Assembly: GCA_006384855.1 (NCBI GenBank)
Contig: VCJN01001883.1
Coordinates: 121,808 to 185,807 of the forward strand
Direction: 5' to 3'
Length of the DNA: 64,000 nt
DNA from: Tetraselmis striata
Taxonomy: Eukaryota > Chlorophyta > Chlorodendrophyceae > Chlorodendrales > Chlorodendraceae
The translations under genes and the position numbers were made by a program. Shown in pieces: positions 34,935 to 47,390 of the stretch. Numbering within the stretch: the stretch's first letter is position 1; every line of letters begins with the position of its first letter. The notes under the pieces were generated by a model. It searched no databases. It saw only the letters and a program-made list of their open reading frames with translations, and was not told the DNA's origin.

Positions 34935-35760
34935 ATACGACCGCTCATCGTTCGCTGGCTTGTACCACCGATACCAGTAGTGCTCGGTCGTGCTGCACTG
35001 CACTAACGCCGAGAGTGCTCGGCGGTTGGCGTGTCGGTCGATGTCAGTCTACAGCGATCGATGCACCTCCGGCGGCCGGAGGCGCGAACGGTAGCTCGCG
35101 GGGTCACGGACTACTTCTGCAACGCTTTGAAGACGGCGGAGCAAATCTGTCGCGGTGTGCACGTCCACTCCCACACGGCGCATCTCAACCTCCATCCTTG
35201 TTGGAGGCTCGAAGTTGTGCGCCTGCCTCCTGCGCATGTCAAGCAATGAAGCAACTCGCGCTACGAGTCGTGGTGCCAACGGGCAGGGGTGATGGAAGCG
35301 AGCGGATGTAGGCGAGACGAGAGCGAGAGGGAGTGCAACGCCTACCGTCCTACTACGGTGCGCCGCACCGAGCCGGTAGCAGGGCATTGCCCAGAATACG
35401 CACCTACGGGCTGACATACACAGCCATAAAACGTTTTTGGTCGGCCGAGTTCTATGCTACCTCGTGCTGCTGTCGGCCCGCGAGGTGACGAGCCAGCATG
35501 GTCAGCTCGGCGCTGCGTCGTCCCTTCTCCCCACGGAGAGGCCATTGTGCCCTTCGGCAGCGCTTAGCACACGGCGCTGTTAGTCAATCGCGAAGTGTCC
35601 GAGTATTCCCACACAACGCGGCTCGGCAACCAGCGCTGCTGGGGTTCCAAGGTGAGCGCGCCCTTCCGTCCCTGTCGGGCGACTCAGACTGGGTGCCATG
35701 AGACGGACGGGCAGTGGTGATGGGTCCCAAAGCGGGTAGGGGCGAAACGGGAGTTTCGTC
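34935..35760. other. Unassigned sequence after the satellite array
   Basis: A minus-strand frame (35417-35049) ends in a protein-like stretch (FEPPTRMEVEMRRVGVDVHT), but it has no recognisable domain or splice support. The rest holds nothing I can name. Confidence 0.25.
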
Positions 35761-35761
35761 A

Positions 35762-36105
35762 ATACATCAGTAATTAAAAAGCTGGAACTGAGCCGGACCT
35801 TACAGACCTCCTAACTATTCGTAGTGGGATAGCCGAGGCTCGTAAGACCCCCGAGGCCCACCACGGTCACCCTGACCTAGTGTCGCTTGATCTTCCTCTT
35901 CCGTCACTTATGCGGTTGATTGCCCGTTGGAGGGCAACGCTTCTTCAGTTGGTTCAGCTGTCGGGAGGGGTTGTCATAATTAGTTAAATTATTCGCAACG
36001 CCGCCTGTACAACAGAGAGCGAGCGACGCGCGCGCCCGTGCCGCCCTTCCAAAAAACATTAATTCGCCGCCGCTGTCACCATATCTCCGAAGTCGACGAA
36101 ATTGG
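35762..36105. repeat. Repeat family A copy
   Basis: It shares ATTAAAAAGC, GGGATAGCCGAGGCTC, GTGTCGCTTGATCTTCCTCTTCC, GGAGGGCAACGCTTCTTCAG and the CGAGCGACGCGCGCG block with the copies near 21.9 and 36.2 kb. It breaks off inside GTCGACGAAATTGGCCTC and continues directly with a fragment of family B (GAAGAGCAGCCAATGCC). Confidence 0.8.
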
Positions 36106-36185
36106 CCTCATCGAAGAGCAGCCAATGCCTTAGACCCGACTCCTACTCCTCTGGCTTTATCGCACAAGGCAAGGAGGGCAGGGAC

Positions 36186-36860
36186 GATTAAAAAGCCGGA
36201 AATGGGCCGGATCTCGTATACCCGCCCCGACCTGGTTATAGAGGGATAGCCGAAGTTCCTACGACCCCCACGGTCACCTACACCCCGATCTAGTGTTGCT
36301 TGATCTTTATCTTCTGTCGCTCATGCGGTTGTTGCTCGTGGGAGGGCAACGCTTCCTCGGCTGGCAAAGCTAACACGACAACTGTCGGTAGGCACGGAAG
36401 AAATAATCAGTCAATAAATTTTCAAAACGCCGCCTGCCAGGCGGAGAGCGCGCGACGCGCGAGGCGGTGCCGCCCCTTCCAAAAAAATATTTCACCGCTA
36501 CCATCACCACAACTCCGACGTCGGCGAAATCGACCTTTTTGGGAGGGCTGGGCCACACTCAATTGAGATGTAAACACATTACATTACAGTGTTTGCTCGA
36601 AGTGGCCCTTTTCGCACATTAGTATAGCCAGTCTGAGGTTCCGGCTCTAGCTTCATCGGTAGTCGATATTATTGAAGAGCGGCCAATATCTTAGACCTGA
36701 CTCCCAACAGACTACTCCACTCACATACTTATAGGTTACGCCGTAGGTTACGGCGCCCGTTTTAACACCCGTTGCATCAGCTAAGTGTACGCCGACGTAT
36801 ACGCAGCTATGTATTTCGCAGCGTCATCAGCGGCTAGGTCGCCGCCGGAGAGCTGATTCA
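36186..36860. repeat. Intact A-B-C composite repeat
   Basis: Family A (36186-36545) runs without a break into family B (36545-36725) and then a single C unit start (36733-36860). This uninterrupted junction is the reference showing that the chromovirus at 22.5-29.0 kb inserted at the A/B boundary. Confidence 0.8.
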
Positions 36861-37172
36861 TGTGCGCCCGGCGCCCGCCGCCAAGCAGCGGCCCACCAGG
36901 AGCGGAGGACCCTAGGTGCGGCAATCACGGCGACACCACCCCCACCTCCAAGCGGTGGGCGCTAGCACCCCAAAGACCCGTGCCCGGCAGGGTGCGGCAG
37001 GGGGCTGAGCGGGGTGGCCGGTTGTGGCGAGTCCTTGGATCATGCGACGACTGGGGAGCCCTATGGGGGGCTTTTCAAAAAATATTCGTAGTCCCGGTAG
37101 CCCCTGCTGGGCTGCTAAAAATAATTCATGTCCGACATTGGTCTTGCGTCGGCCTCTCCGAGATCCGCCTAG

Positions 37173-37209
<37 letters not shown>

Positions 37210-38440
37210 ACGACCGGACGGGGGCAGCCTACTTGCGAGGGCGGTTTGAAATAAAATCGTATTCTCGTACCTTATTACGACCCGTGACCGACATACATGA
37301 GATCTTGTGCAACCCCCCTTCCCGTATGTGTTCCACATGTGAAACACTCGAATCCCGGCCTAGTACAGCGGAGTGCTCGGGGGCGCCCTGCGGCCGACCC
37401 GTTCGGAACACCCGAGAAACCCTCAGCCGCCCCGTGATAACGGACGAGGGCGGCGAGCGCGAGGAGACGGGAGTCCGGCACTTAAGAGCGAACCGGGCGT
37501 TCGGGGGCGGAGAGGCCGGGCGTGGCAGCGTCTCAAGGGGGCATGAGACAGGAGCCGGAGTGCCCTGAGGGAGTCACAGGAGGGAGGAGTCACCTCGCGG
37601 CCAGCTCGGTCTCACCTTGGACGGGCGGCTACAACGACGAGGCGCGCTGCGGAGGCCAGCGGCGTGCGGGCGAGCATGACCGGCTTGCCAACCAGCACGG
37701 AGCGACGACACACGGACGGGGGGTGGTGTGTGTTTGTGGTGGTGGTGGGGGGGGGGGGGGGGGGGGGCTTTCCCCCTCCAGTCCCCCTTGGGGAGCCTAC
37801 CGCAAGAGCTCAGGCGGGCGAGACGATGGAGGCAACATCGGCGCCCCGCGATCGAGGCTAGCGGACCGCCACAGCCGGCTCGGCGGGGCGATCAGCGCCG
37901 CAACATGCGGGATACTTTCAGCGATGGCGGCATGTGAAGCCAAGACGCAACACGAAGACCGAAGATTGCGCGGTGCCGGTTCATTACCGATGTACATGAA
38001 AACCTTTTCGGGGGCGGGGCCAGAACTGTATTCGTAATCCCCGTACTGCCAATTAGTTGTGATCGCTAGTACTGTCGACCGCCCGTAGTTATCCGGAAAA
38101 TAAAACAGCTTTTGATCACGTGATGGAAAGAGTAGGCGGGTTTTGGAAACGAAAGGGGTGGTCGGTAGCTTGACCTGTAATTACACTATATGTGTTTCCT
38201 ACTATGGTTAGAGATAGCATGCCCTAAGATCAACTCAGTCCGGGCGGTGGAGAGCAGAATGCTAGCACGTTGTAATCAAACTCAATTTCATGTAGTGCGC
38301 CCCCCGAACGGTCCTTCGAGCCCTGCAAGTGCCGATGCCGGGCGTGTCGGCGGAGCACCAGCCACCCGAACTAGCCCTTCGCAAGACATGCGAGGCACGC
38401 CCGCGTGTTGCTTTGGGGGGGGGGGGGGGGGGGGGGGGAT
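36861..38440. other. GC-rich gene-poor stretch with poly(G) runs
   Basis: Three long G-runs lie at 37174-37205, 37747-37767 and 38415-38438. Open frames here gain most of their length from glycine codons in the runs. A block near 38290-38410 resembles 29340-29460 (GTGCGCCCCC...CCTTCG...ACTAGCCCTTCGCA). No gene is supported. Confidence 0.4.
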
Positions 38441-38795
38441 GTATTTGGGGAGCCAGGCGCTGCGCGGAAGTATATCTTCCGTGCCCCTCTCCCGCTTTTT
38501 ACCCATACCCGAGTTGCTCAACTTACCTCTCGGGACCTCCAATGTTGTGCAGGAGGGTGGGAGCGGGTGCTTAAGGGGCTTCCTCGCAATTTGAGAGCCT
38601 GCTGGCCTTGGAAAAGTAGCTCCATTAGGGATTCGAGATGAGTGGATTGGTACTGCCGTATTGGTACCTTGTACCGGTACCCATTTGTGAGGATGAGGTG
38701 TGAGAGGCAGTATGGTGCAACAAGCTAGGGAGGTTCTCGGAAAACGAATGTTGTGGAAGGTGCAAGAATGATTACAAAGCTGTGGTGCGGAGATG

Positions 38796-38847
<52 letters not shown>

Positions 38848-40990
38848 ATATATATATATATATTATGTGGGTCATTATGGTTGAAAGATTGACATAGGTC
38901 TTCTAGGGTTTGGTCATCCTTTCACACCATTTAATTAAGGGTCTGTACCTTGCCATGTACAGGGCCACGTCACCCCCGCCTGACAGTACGTAGTGCTAGT
39001 GTTGATATTCGTACTCGTGCTCGTAGGTACTGGCACCAACAGTACGAGTACATACCGCCGCCGCGCGCGGCTCGCGGCGGCGGCGTAGCAGTGTATATAT
39101 CTATCTGTCCAGGTATATAGCGACCACTAGGAGTACCAGCACTTTTCATATATACCTGCACTACTACATATGTGTGTGTATATATAGTACTACCAGCTGC
39201 TAGCTCATGTAATTACTAGGCAAACCCCCGTACGACAGTCGGGACCGCCAGAAGTCGTAGTACTGATACTCGTAGTATAAGGATTACCTGCTGTAAGGAT
39301 TAGCTAGTGGCGGTAATACTATTGTGATGTAACAAAGAACCGGAGCAGTGGCGTGCTTCTCTCTGGCGCTGTGCTGGGTGGCATGGGGCGGAAAAAGCTC
39401 CGGGCTAGAGAGTCCTCTTTGCAGCGGGAGCGTCCATCTTCACTGGCACTTCCACCTAGCCGTATCTGACTGGCACAAAGCTGACATCAAGCCCAGCAGT
39501 CAGGGTAGCACAGCAAGCGAACCCCCCCTATATCCTTGAAGGGATCTTCGGCTGGTGGCTGGGTGAGCGAGCGGCTGCCGACGCACAGGCACCGGTGCCC
39601 GCTGAGCAACCCGTACAGAACACACACGAGGCGCGGCCCGCGCCGTAACGGTACGTCGATACTTCGCATTCCACCGCGCGGCAAGAGCGGTCTTGGGCGC
39701 GCGCGTGTAGGTCCGCGCACAGCGAACTGTCCCAACGGCTTGTCCTGCATCAAGCACCTGCCGCTTCCGCCGTGAAGCTGCCCTTCAGCTGGCGACTCTG
39801 TGCTCTCGGCGACGGCGCTCGGGCAGGTGAGCGAGCTGCTCCCACCAGCTACCCGCTGCACGGACCAAGGAGCTCTCCTGCAAGTCCCGCGCGAAATACT
39901 TATGGATTCATTGCTCTTTCCGTCAATAATGCGGTACCTCGTACATGAAATAATAAATAATAATTTAATGATTTGAGAAGTCGTGGCCTCTGCTGTACTA
40001 GTATTTGAGTACGGGCAGTCGCTGGTCTCAACAGGCGTTAGTACTAAGACGCGCGGTGAGTATCGTACGGGTTATGTCATCGCGTTCGTAGGGTCTAATA
40101 ATGTTTTGCTGGTACTCGTATGCTAGTACGGGACTGAAGTACTTCAAGCAGCATGGCAGCATTCGTCGTACTACTACGAGTACCACGCGCGAGGCATGCG
40201 CTTCTGCTGCTGCTGCTGCTGCGCGCTGCCACCGCCCCAAAACCTACCCTCGCCAGTCGTGCATCAAGCTGCCCGCCCTTGCGAAGCATTCCTGTTGCCT
40301 GAAACCCTCTATCATCTCTGAGCAAACACCCCGTAACAACGTCCCTCTCTTTCCGGCTTCTGCCCGGCCGCCCTCCAGTCCTGGTACGCCTGCACGCACT
40401 CCCGGCGACGCGCGGGTGCGCGTCATCGTCTGTAATTGTTGTAGTAGTGTATATTATTACCCGTATTATTTGGCTTAATATTTATTACATTTAGACCCAT
40501 TCATGTACGAGTACGTGTAAATCAGGTATATCTGCCGCCCGCACGCGCGCCCGCTCTGTCGTCTGCATGCGCGCTGCTACTGGTGCGGCTGCTGCTTCTG
40601 CCGGTGTTGATGCACCGCTGTGGCCACTGCTCGCCCACTCAACTTTCCTATGCTCAACTCCCCCGCAATCAGCTTGCAGCGCGCCGTTCATCCCACGCTG
40701 CTGTTCGTGCTCGGCGCTGGCGTTAGCAGCAGCAGTGTTGTCCGCATGCGCGGGCGCGCGTACGGGCAGTGGCCAGTACTTGCAAGACGTACTATTGCAA
40801 TTATTATGATAACGTGTGCATATTATATGAATGTCCTCATGCTGCTATGTTTTAAAATGATTTCATATGAGGAATCCTTACCCTCGATATGCATTGCGCG
40901 GTTGTGCGCCCGGTATTACAGGGATTAGTAGGTGATTGGAGTACTCCTACTCGTAGTGATACATGAAGTACAAATCCATTCCGGTACCCG
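38441..40990. other. Intergenic, low-complexity stretch
   Basis: It contains (CA)n then (TA)n at 38800-38863 and frequent CGTACTCGTAG/CTACGAGTACG words (for example 39012, 39044, 39269, 40112, 40169, 40504, 40947). Some minus-strand frames near 39.5-39.86 kb are open but not recognisable. I see no gene. Confidence 0.4.
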
Positions 40991-41006
40991 TACCATCGAC
41001 GCCGTA

Positions 41007-41103
41007 AAAGTAAAGTAAAGTTCGCCCGGGGACATCGGCCGAAGCCGCCCCAGCACTTGACCTCTTGCGCCAACTGCCGTCGTAGGTCTGGCATGGCCCA
41101 TAG
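41007..41103 (-). mobile_element. tRNA-derived SINE, 5'-truncated copy
   Basis: This 97-bp 3' fragment of the SINE seen in full at 55100-55348 ends, on its own strand, in a CTTTACTTTACTTTTA-type tail. A perfect 15-bp direct repeat, ACCATCGACGCCGTA, flanks it at 40992-41006 and 41104-41118. This is strong evidence for insertion by target-primed reverse transcription. Confidence 0.93.
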
Positions 41104-41119
41104 ACCATCGACGCCGTAC

Positions 41120-41913
41120 TCCCGGACTATCGTACTACCGTATACTACCTGGCTACCGCTCGCGTCCCGTGTAGTACGCGCCCTACCCGTACCGTCCCGT
41201 ACCGGGTTCTACCGCCGGTACCGGTACCTGTGCTGGCGTGTGTGTCGCTTGCCTGCGCTGCTGCTGCAGGAGGGCGCAGAACCAGCCTTAGTGGCAACCC
41301 TGCCGGGTGTTTAGTGGCTGCATGCAGTAGGCTCGACTGGAGTGGGAGTGGGTGGGGTTCGGGGAGCTGTATGCTGATGCTGTAGGGATTACTGGCCGAT
41401 GTAGAGGGGTTCAAGGCTTGGGTCAAGTGGGAAGAGGTACGTAAGCAGATGGCGCGCGCCGTCAGGTTGTACTCTACTCTTAGAGCGTAGTAGGTGCGGC
41501 AACCAGGGAGCATCAGGGCCGTGAATGCTCGTCAGGCCTCAGCAAGGTGCCCCCCTTCCCAGGGCTAGTGAAACCGGGCCGCTCCTCCAGTGTCCAGGCG
41601 GTGCAGAGAGCCTGCAAACAGGGGCGAGTATGAGCCAGGAGGGCCGCACACGCACAACTGAGATGTCACGTGCTGTTGCCTGCCAGCAGGTGTCCGCTGA
41701 GGAGGGCTCTGGGTCGGTGAATCACATCTGCAGCGGCCGGCCGCTTAATTCTGGAGCCGGGAAACGGTGGCGGTGGCGGGTACGTGCGGGGGGCGTATGC
41801 GCCACCTGGTCGCCACACCCGCAGCTCCGGACTCCAGCAGCTGAGGCACGCGGGAAGGACTGGCGGCGGTGGCACACGGGCGCGTGGGAGGGTTGCAGGT
41901 TGTGGGCTCCGGA
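41120..41913. other. Upstream region of the K+ channel gene
   Basis: No transposon or protein family is recognisable here. An acceptor-like GGTTGCAG at 41891-41898 lies just before the channel ATG, so a 5' UTR intron is possible. I see no clear TATA element or other regulatory site. Confidence 0.3.
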
Positions 41914-44900
41914 ATGACGCCGGATCCATCGCTGCCGGGCACTCCGATGGGCGAGGCTGAGGAGGAGGGGAGCGGCAGGGGCCTGCTGATGGCGCACAAC
42001 GGGGAGAGCAGCAGCTCCCCACGGTTGAGGGCGCGCAGCGTGATGATCGCAGAGGAGATCCGGGATGAGGGCGAGGAGGCGCATTTACAGCGGACTAGCA
42101 CGTCGTTCTCGCGCCAGGAGTCCAGCAAGCTGCGGGGGAAGAGCTTCATGGTGCAGGCCAACCACAACAAGCAGATATACGAGGTGCGTGGCAGCCCCCC
42201 ACCTCCCTTTCAAACCTCGGGAGAAAACCTTATACCCTTTCACCCCTAAATATAAGCATCAATACTTTTAAGGCTGCTGCATCGGGTGTGGTGGCAATGA
42301 TAGCGGTGGCCGCGACCTGCGGGAAATCAGTCCTGAAATCATCGCAGGGGCGGATTGAGAGCGGGGCTGCTTTTGACAGAGGAGCCTGCTTTGTTGGTCT
42401 GAGTGTGGGCTGCTCGGATGCAAAGCCCCTCTTCCTCTTCCGAGGATTCCCCACATCATTGGTTGTGACATTGCCTGACGCTGCGGCGACGGCGCAGGCG
42501 CTGGCGGAGCATACTATGCACATGTACACGTCGCCCAGGGGCGTGCTCGACCCGCGCAAGGTGTTCATGCAGCGCTGGGACGTGCTCATCGCGGTGCTGC
42601 TGCTCTTCACTGCCGTTGTCACCCCCTATGAGGTCGCCTTCATCGAGAACAACTCCTTTGTTGACCCGCTTTTCATCATCAACCGGTGCGCCATGCTCAC
42701 AGCGGGGGGGTATCGTGTCACACACTCACGCCAGTGCCTCTTCGGCCCTTTCCTCTGTCTGGTGCACTTCCCCCCAGCCTCTGCTCACACCACTGACATG
42801 CCACTGATTGCCGCCCAGGATCGTGGATGTCCTCTTTTTTATCGATATGGTGCTGCAGTTCAACCTCATGTTTCTGGACAGTGAGCCCCCCCCCCCTCCC
42901 TTTTTCTTTACATGCCACATTCCCTGACCCGCTCCCTCTCCCTGCTTACACGTCCCCCCTTGCGCCCCCCCCCCCCCCCCCCCCTCCACCCTACCCCCCC
43001 GCCTTCCCACCGACAGCAAAAACCAACGTGTGGATTACGGACCGCTGGCGCATTGCGCGCAACTACATCCTGGGCTCGTTCTTAATCGATATATGCAGCA
43101 TTCTGCCGTTTGATACAATCGGGATGGCAATGAAGGTAGGCATCCTTACCCCCTCCCCCCCCCTCCCCCCCCCCCCCCCCTCTTGGCCGAGCGTGGCATT
43201 CAGGCGGCCAGCTAGTTGGGCTGAATGTCTCCCAGGGTTGCTTGCTGGTGAGTTTTGGGCTGCTGCTGATCCCTCACCCATGTCTGCCCGTACCCCCGCA
43301 GGATGGCGACATCCAGAAGCTGAAAATCTTCCGAATAGTCCGGCTCATGCGGCTGTTCAAGCTGCTGCGCATCATCCGCTCGGGGCGCGTCTTCAAGCGG
43401 CTGGAGGTGATGCTGGACGTCGGCTACGCGATGATCACGCTGTTCAAGTTCATCATCGGCACACTGGCCATCGCGCACTGGATGGCCTGCGCGTGGATGC
43501 TGGTGCAAGTCATCGAGGACAACTGCGTCAACTGGGTCGTTACCTATTTTCCTCCGCGAGAAGATGGCGCAGACTACTGCGACCCGGTGCCCATCGACAC
43601 CTGCCTGCAGCTATGGCCCGAACAATGTGAACCTCTCCCGGACGTGGATTGCTCGCTCGGTTGCGGAACCTACCACGATGTACGCCATCTCCTCCCCCTT
43701 TGGCCCTCAATCCCCCTTTTCAATGCTGCATGTCCTGCATACGTGTCGCAGGCATAGAGCACCCGCGCTTTCCTGCGGACTCGGTAAGCAATGGCTTGCA
43801 AGGCTAACAAGAACACAGAGATGCATGCGACGGCGTGCCCATTACTCTGATAGCAGATGCTGAGCAATCTGTTTAGCAATGTTGTACATTTGTATGCAGC
43901 CCTTGTGCCCCAGCCATTGGCAATCGAGGCTACACTTGTTTCATTTCAGAAGAGATATCTCAGGAGAAGAAGACTCGTGTGCGGATGTTTATGGCGTGGC
44001 TGGGCGGCTTGTCGGCTGGGCGTTGGGTGCTTGCTGCCTTTTGCAGCGCTGCGTGTGTAGTCCCGGCAGGCAGGCGCCGCCCGGGCCCAGGACATGCCGT
44101 CGCCTGAGACCCCCTCCTACTGTCTGGCGCCCGGCCATGTGCGTTTGCAGAGGCAGCGCGTGGCGGACTTCCTGGGCGAGGACTCTGCGCACATGTTCAT
44201 AACCTCGTTCTACTGGTCGTTGGTGACCATGTCCACGATCGGCTACGGCGACATCCTGCCGAGCACCAAAACCGAGCGCGTGTTCACCATCCTGGCCATG
44301 ATCTTTGGGACCAGTGTGTTTGCGTATGTGGTGGGTAGCGTGTGCGGCATCGTCGCCAACCTGGATAAGCGGTCGACGGAGTTTTACGAGCTGATGGACC
44401 AGCTGTCGCAGTTTGGGAAGGAGAACCAGATTGAGAGGGACCTGCAGGACCGGCTCAAGGCTTACTTCCGCTACCGGGCGCAGTACACCGCCGTGTCGGA
44501 GTGGGGCGACCTGCTGCGGCTGATGAGCCCCGCGCTGAGGGGGGAGGTGGCGATGGTGAAGTGCGGCTCCTGGGTGGGCAGCGTGCCTTACTTTGCGGGC
44601 GGCCCGCCTGAGTTCATGGTGGAGATTGCGATGCGGCTTACCAGCGAGACGTACCCGCAGTGGGAGGAGATTATACACGCCAATGTGAGCCCATCGGCAC
44701 CCCATGTCCCTCTCCCCCTTCGCACCATGTCCATGTCCCCATATTCCGTGTCTGCTCGCTTGTGGTTGACGCTGACGCGCCGATGGCCGATGCGCTGTGT
44801 TGTACGAATCCGCAGGACCACGCAGACAAGATGTACATCGTTGAGCGCGGGGTTGTGGGGTGCCGGGTGCGCGCGCCCCTCAGACCCCCCGCCCCAACGT

Positions 44901-46674
44901 CTCAGCCATCCGGTCTGCGGTGGATGCCCCACCCTGGCACCTGCGGTCTCTTGCACTGACAATCCTGGCGTCCACTGCACCTGCAGGGCCGCGTCGTCGT
45001 GCGCGGCAAGGTCATCGGCGCAGAGCTGATGCTCACCAACTACCAGACCGACTACGCCGTGCGTGCGCTCACCTACACGGACCTCTTTGCGCTCTCGCGG
45101 ACCGACATCGTCGTCGTGTCGGCAAAGTGAGTGGCTGCAGGCCGCACTCCCGCTCTGGCTCCAGCTCGCATACCTCGCACAGCTGCCAAGCACCCGGCAC
45201 CTACTCTGACACACCACATCCTGTCCGTTGAGCAAGCATGGCTGCGGGTGCAGCGAACGCCATAGGCCGTGTCGAAATGCGTCATGTTTGCCAGGGTTGG
45301 TGGGCATCTTGGGCAGGGTCTAGCGCCTTCCAGGCTCTGACTGCTCCGCCTGCCATCTGGGTCATCGAAAATCCACCCTGTGCAGGTACCCGCCCGTCCA
45401 GGAGGCGCTGCGCAAGGCCGAGTGCAAGGAGATTGCCCGGCGGCAGACGACGACGTTTATCAAGTTCTGGGCTGAGGTCAGCACGGGCCTGTCCAGCCAC
45501 GGCGAGAGGCGGAGCTCTTTCTCCATGGGGATGGGGCTGTGCAAAAACGCGAAGGACTTGGCGCGGCGGCAGCGGGAGGGCTACTTGCGGGACGTGGCGC
45601 TCGAGGTATGGCCGCACCGCCCTCCGCCCCTGAGACCGACTGTCTTGGGCAGGGACCCTTCACGCACCCATCATGCTGTCCCATTCAGGGTTGAGCATGT
45701 GACAATACAGTGGAACAGGGCGTCACAGTCGTCACAGGGCGATGCTCAAAGTTCGATCTATTAAAGCAGCCCGTACGGGTGCGAATGCGATAGAATGAAC
45801 ATCTTGATAAAGGGGGGTGTATGTGTGTGTGTGTGGGGGGAGGGGGGGGTTGGCATTCCGTTCTTAATCGCGCCGTGGAATCCGCGATCACTGTATCTAA
45901 ATGTGACCTCTGACAGCCGGGGAGCATTCTCACTATTCACCAAACAGTACACCGGATATTTCCATTGCATCACATTAGGAGTGTGCACTGTGTGTGTGTG
46001 TCCCCCAGTGGATGAGAGGGATGCAGTTGCACCCACGTGCTGCCCCTGCCCAAAGAAACCAATTGCAAGCATGAAAGGGGAGGGCTGTCATGCAGGGAAG
46101 GGGCAGCAGCTGTGTTGCCACTCAGTTGAGGCGGTGCGGCACCGGCATCCGTCCCTCCGCCTATGGGTGGTCTGCTCGTCCGGGGCAACTGACACGGCCC
46201 GCTGTGTCTGGCCCCGGCGTGGCACTAGCTGTTGCAGGCTCCGGGGACCACCAGCCACAGCCCCAAGTTTCCGGAGGTGACAAGCGGCATGATCGGCAAC
46301 GCGATAGAGGCGGAGGAGCTGGCGGCCGATTTCGACGGCAACAACATGATAAAGCAGATGCATACGGTGAGTGCTACTGAGCCAGCGTGGGGGACGCAGT
46401 GCCAGAGTCGGGGCTGTGCCTGTCTGCTTGCCAAGGCTGTGTTTCAGGTATACTTGGGAATTCAGAGACAGACTATAACCCAGGAACCCCTGTAACCAGA
46501 AGAGATTGGCCATACTTTCTAAATCCTTCCGTCGCATCATCCTTCAACACCATCTACCGCGGCGGGCTTGATACGGTTTAGGGAGAACTTAGCAAGGTAA
46601 GACAGGATAAGGTGACATAAAGCAAAACAACCGGTATGCGGATAAATAATGACGTTTTTTACCCCCCCCCCTCC

Positions 46675-46723
<49 letters not shown>

Positions 46724-47390
46724 AAAAAGCTTTTACGGAGAAATAGTATAGCATATACCATGAATATAACACGGAATTCCGGCGTGAATGCGCAAAACAA
46801 TTCGTTGTTTTTGTGTTATTGGTTTATTCGGATGTATATCAAGATCACCCTAAAACCGTAAACCCTATTTTTCTCTCTCTCTCTGTGTGTGTGTGTGTGG
46901 TGGTGGGGGGGGGGGGGGGGGGGGGTATCACTGTTCTACAGCCCTGCAGTTTTTGGGGCCTCCTGTCATGTCTCGCCCCAGCTACGGGTGCCGGCACGGT
47001 GAAAAGGACACCGCAAATAGGAACCTGCCCTGCCAGCTGTCACAGGCCAAATGTAGACAAAACTGCAGCGGAACTGTGGCGGATGTTCTTATAGCTTGCA
47101 TGCAAGCCCAATTTGAGGGTCGTGGTAAGGGTTGGTATCGGTGCACCGACAACCGCAGCGTTGATACTTCTTCTGGCCCCGTTAGCCGGAGTGGCTCAAC
47201 AACGGGCGACTGCGGCATGTGGTGTTGACGGTGGTGTGCCGCCCGGCTGCGATGACAGGACCTCGGCACGTTGCGGGGTGAGCATCGCGAGATGCGCGAC
47301 GACGTGGCCTCGCTGAAGCGCATGCTGCAAAAGGTGCTGGCGCACAAGCTGCAGGGCGAGGGGGCGCCGGCCGCCACTCTGCCGCAGTGA
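41914..47390 (+). CDS. Voltage-gated K+ channel with CNBD-like domain
   Basis: A plasma-membrane K+ channel of the CNG/HCN/KAT/EAG superfamily, predicted at 740 residues. Exons: 41914-42183, 42498-42685, 42819-42880, 43017-43135, 43302-43679, 44151-44684, 44816-44866, 44987-45126, 45386-45605, 46238-46366, 47259-47390. All ten introns are GT-AG and phase-consistent. Segments: S1 about 118-139, S2 154-172, S3 187-205, S4 219-246 (Arg/Lys every third residue: FRIVRLMRLFKLLRIIR), S5 253-282, selectivity filter TIGYGD at 368-373, S6 381-408, C-linker, then CNBD-like region 480-580. GYG implies K+ selectivity. The phosphate-binding cassette is degenerate: GAELM stands where FGE is usual, and TDYAV where an Arg should bind the phosphate. 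Direct cyclic-nucleotide gating is therefore doubtful. The C-terminus (about 698-725) is a short coiled coil that may tetramerise. First in-frame ATG chosen as start. Confidence 0.93.
42965..42984. repeat. C20 tract in channel intron 3
   Basis: Twenty C lie about 32 nt before the acceptor at 43016. The same intron also has C11 directly after its donor (GTGAG at 42881). Confidence 0.95.
46671..46719. repeat. (CA)n microsatellite in last channel intron
   Basis: About 20 CA units are preceded by a C-rich run. Within 200 bp (46881-46925) a (GT)n-G21 compound repeat of opposite polarity follows. The two could pair in the pre-mRNA. Both lie in the 892-bp last intron of the channel. Confidence 0.9.

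Noticed and set aside
37700-38600. Glycine-rich open frames around 37.7 and 38.4 kb
   Set aside because: The glycine tracts are poly(G) runs read in frame; flanking sequence shows no coding character.
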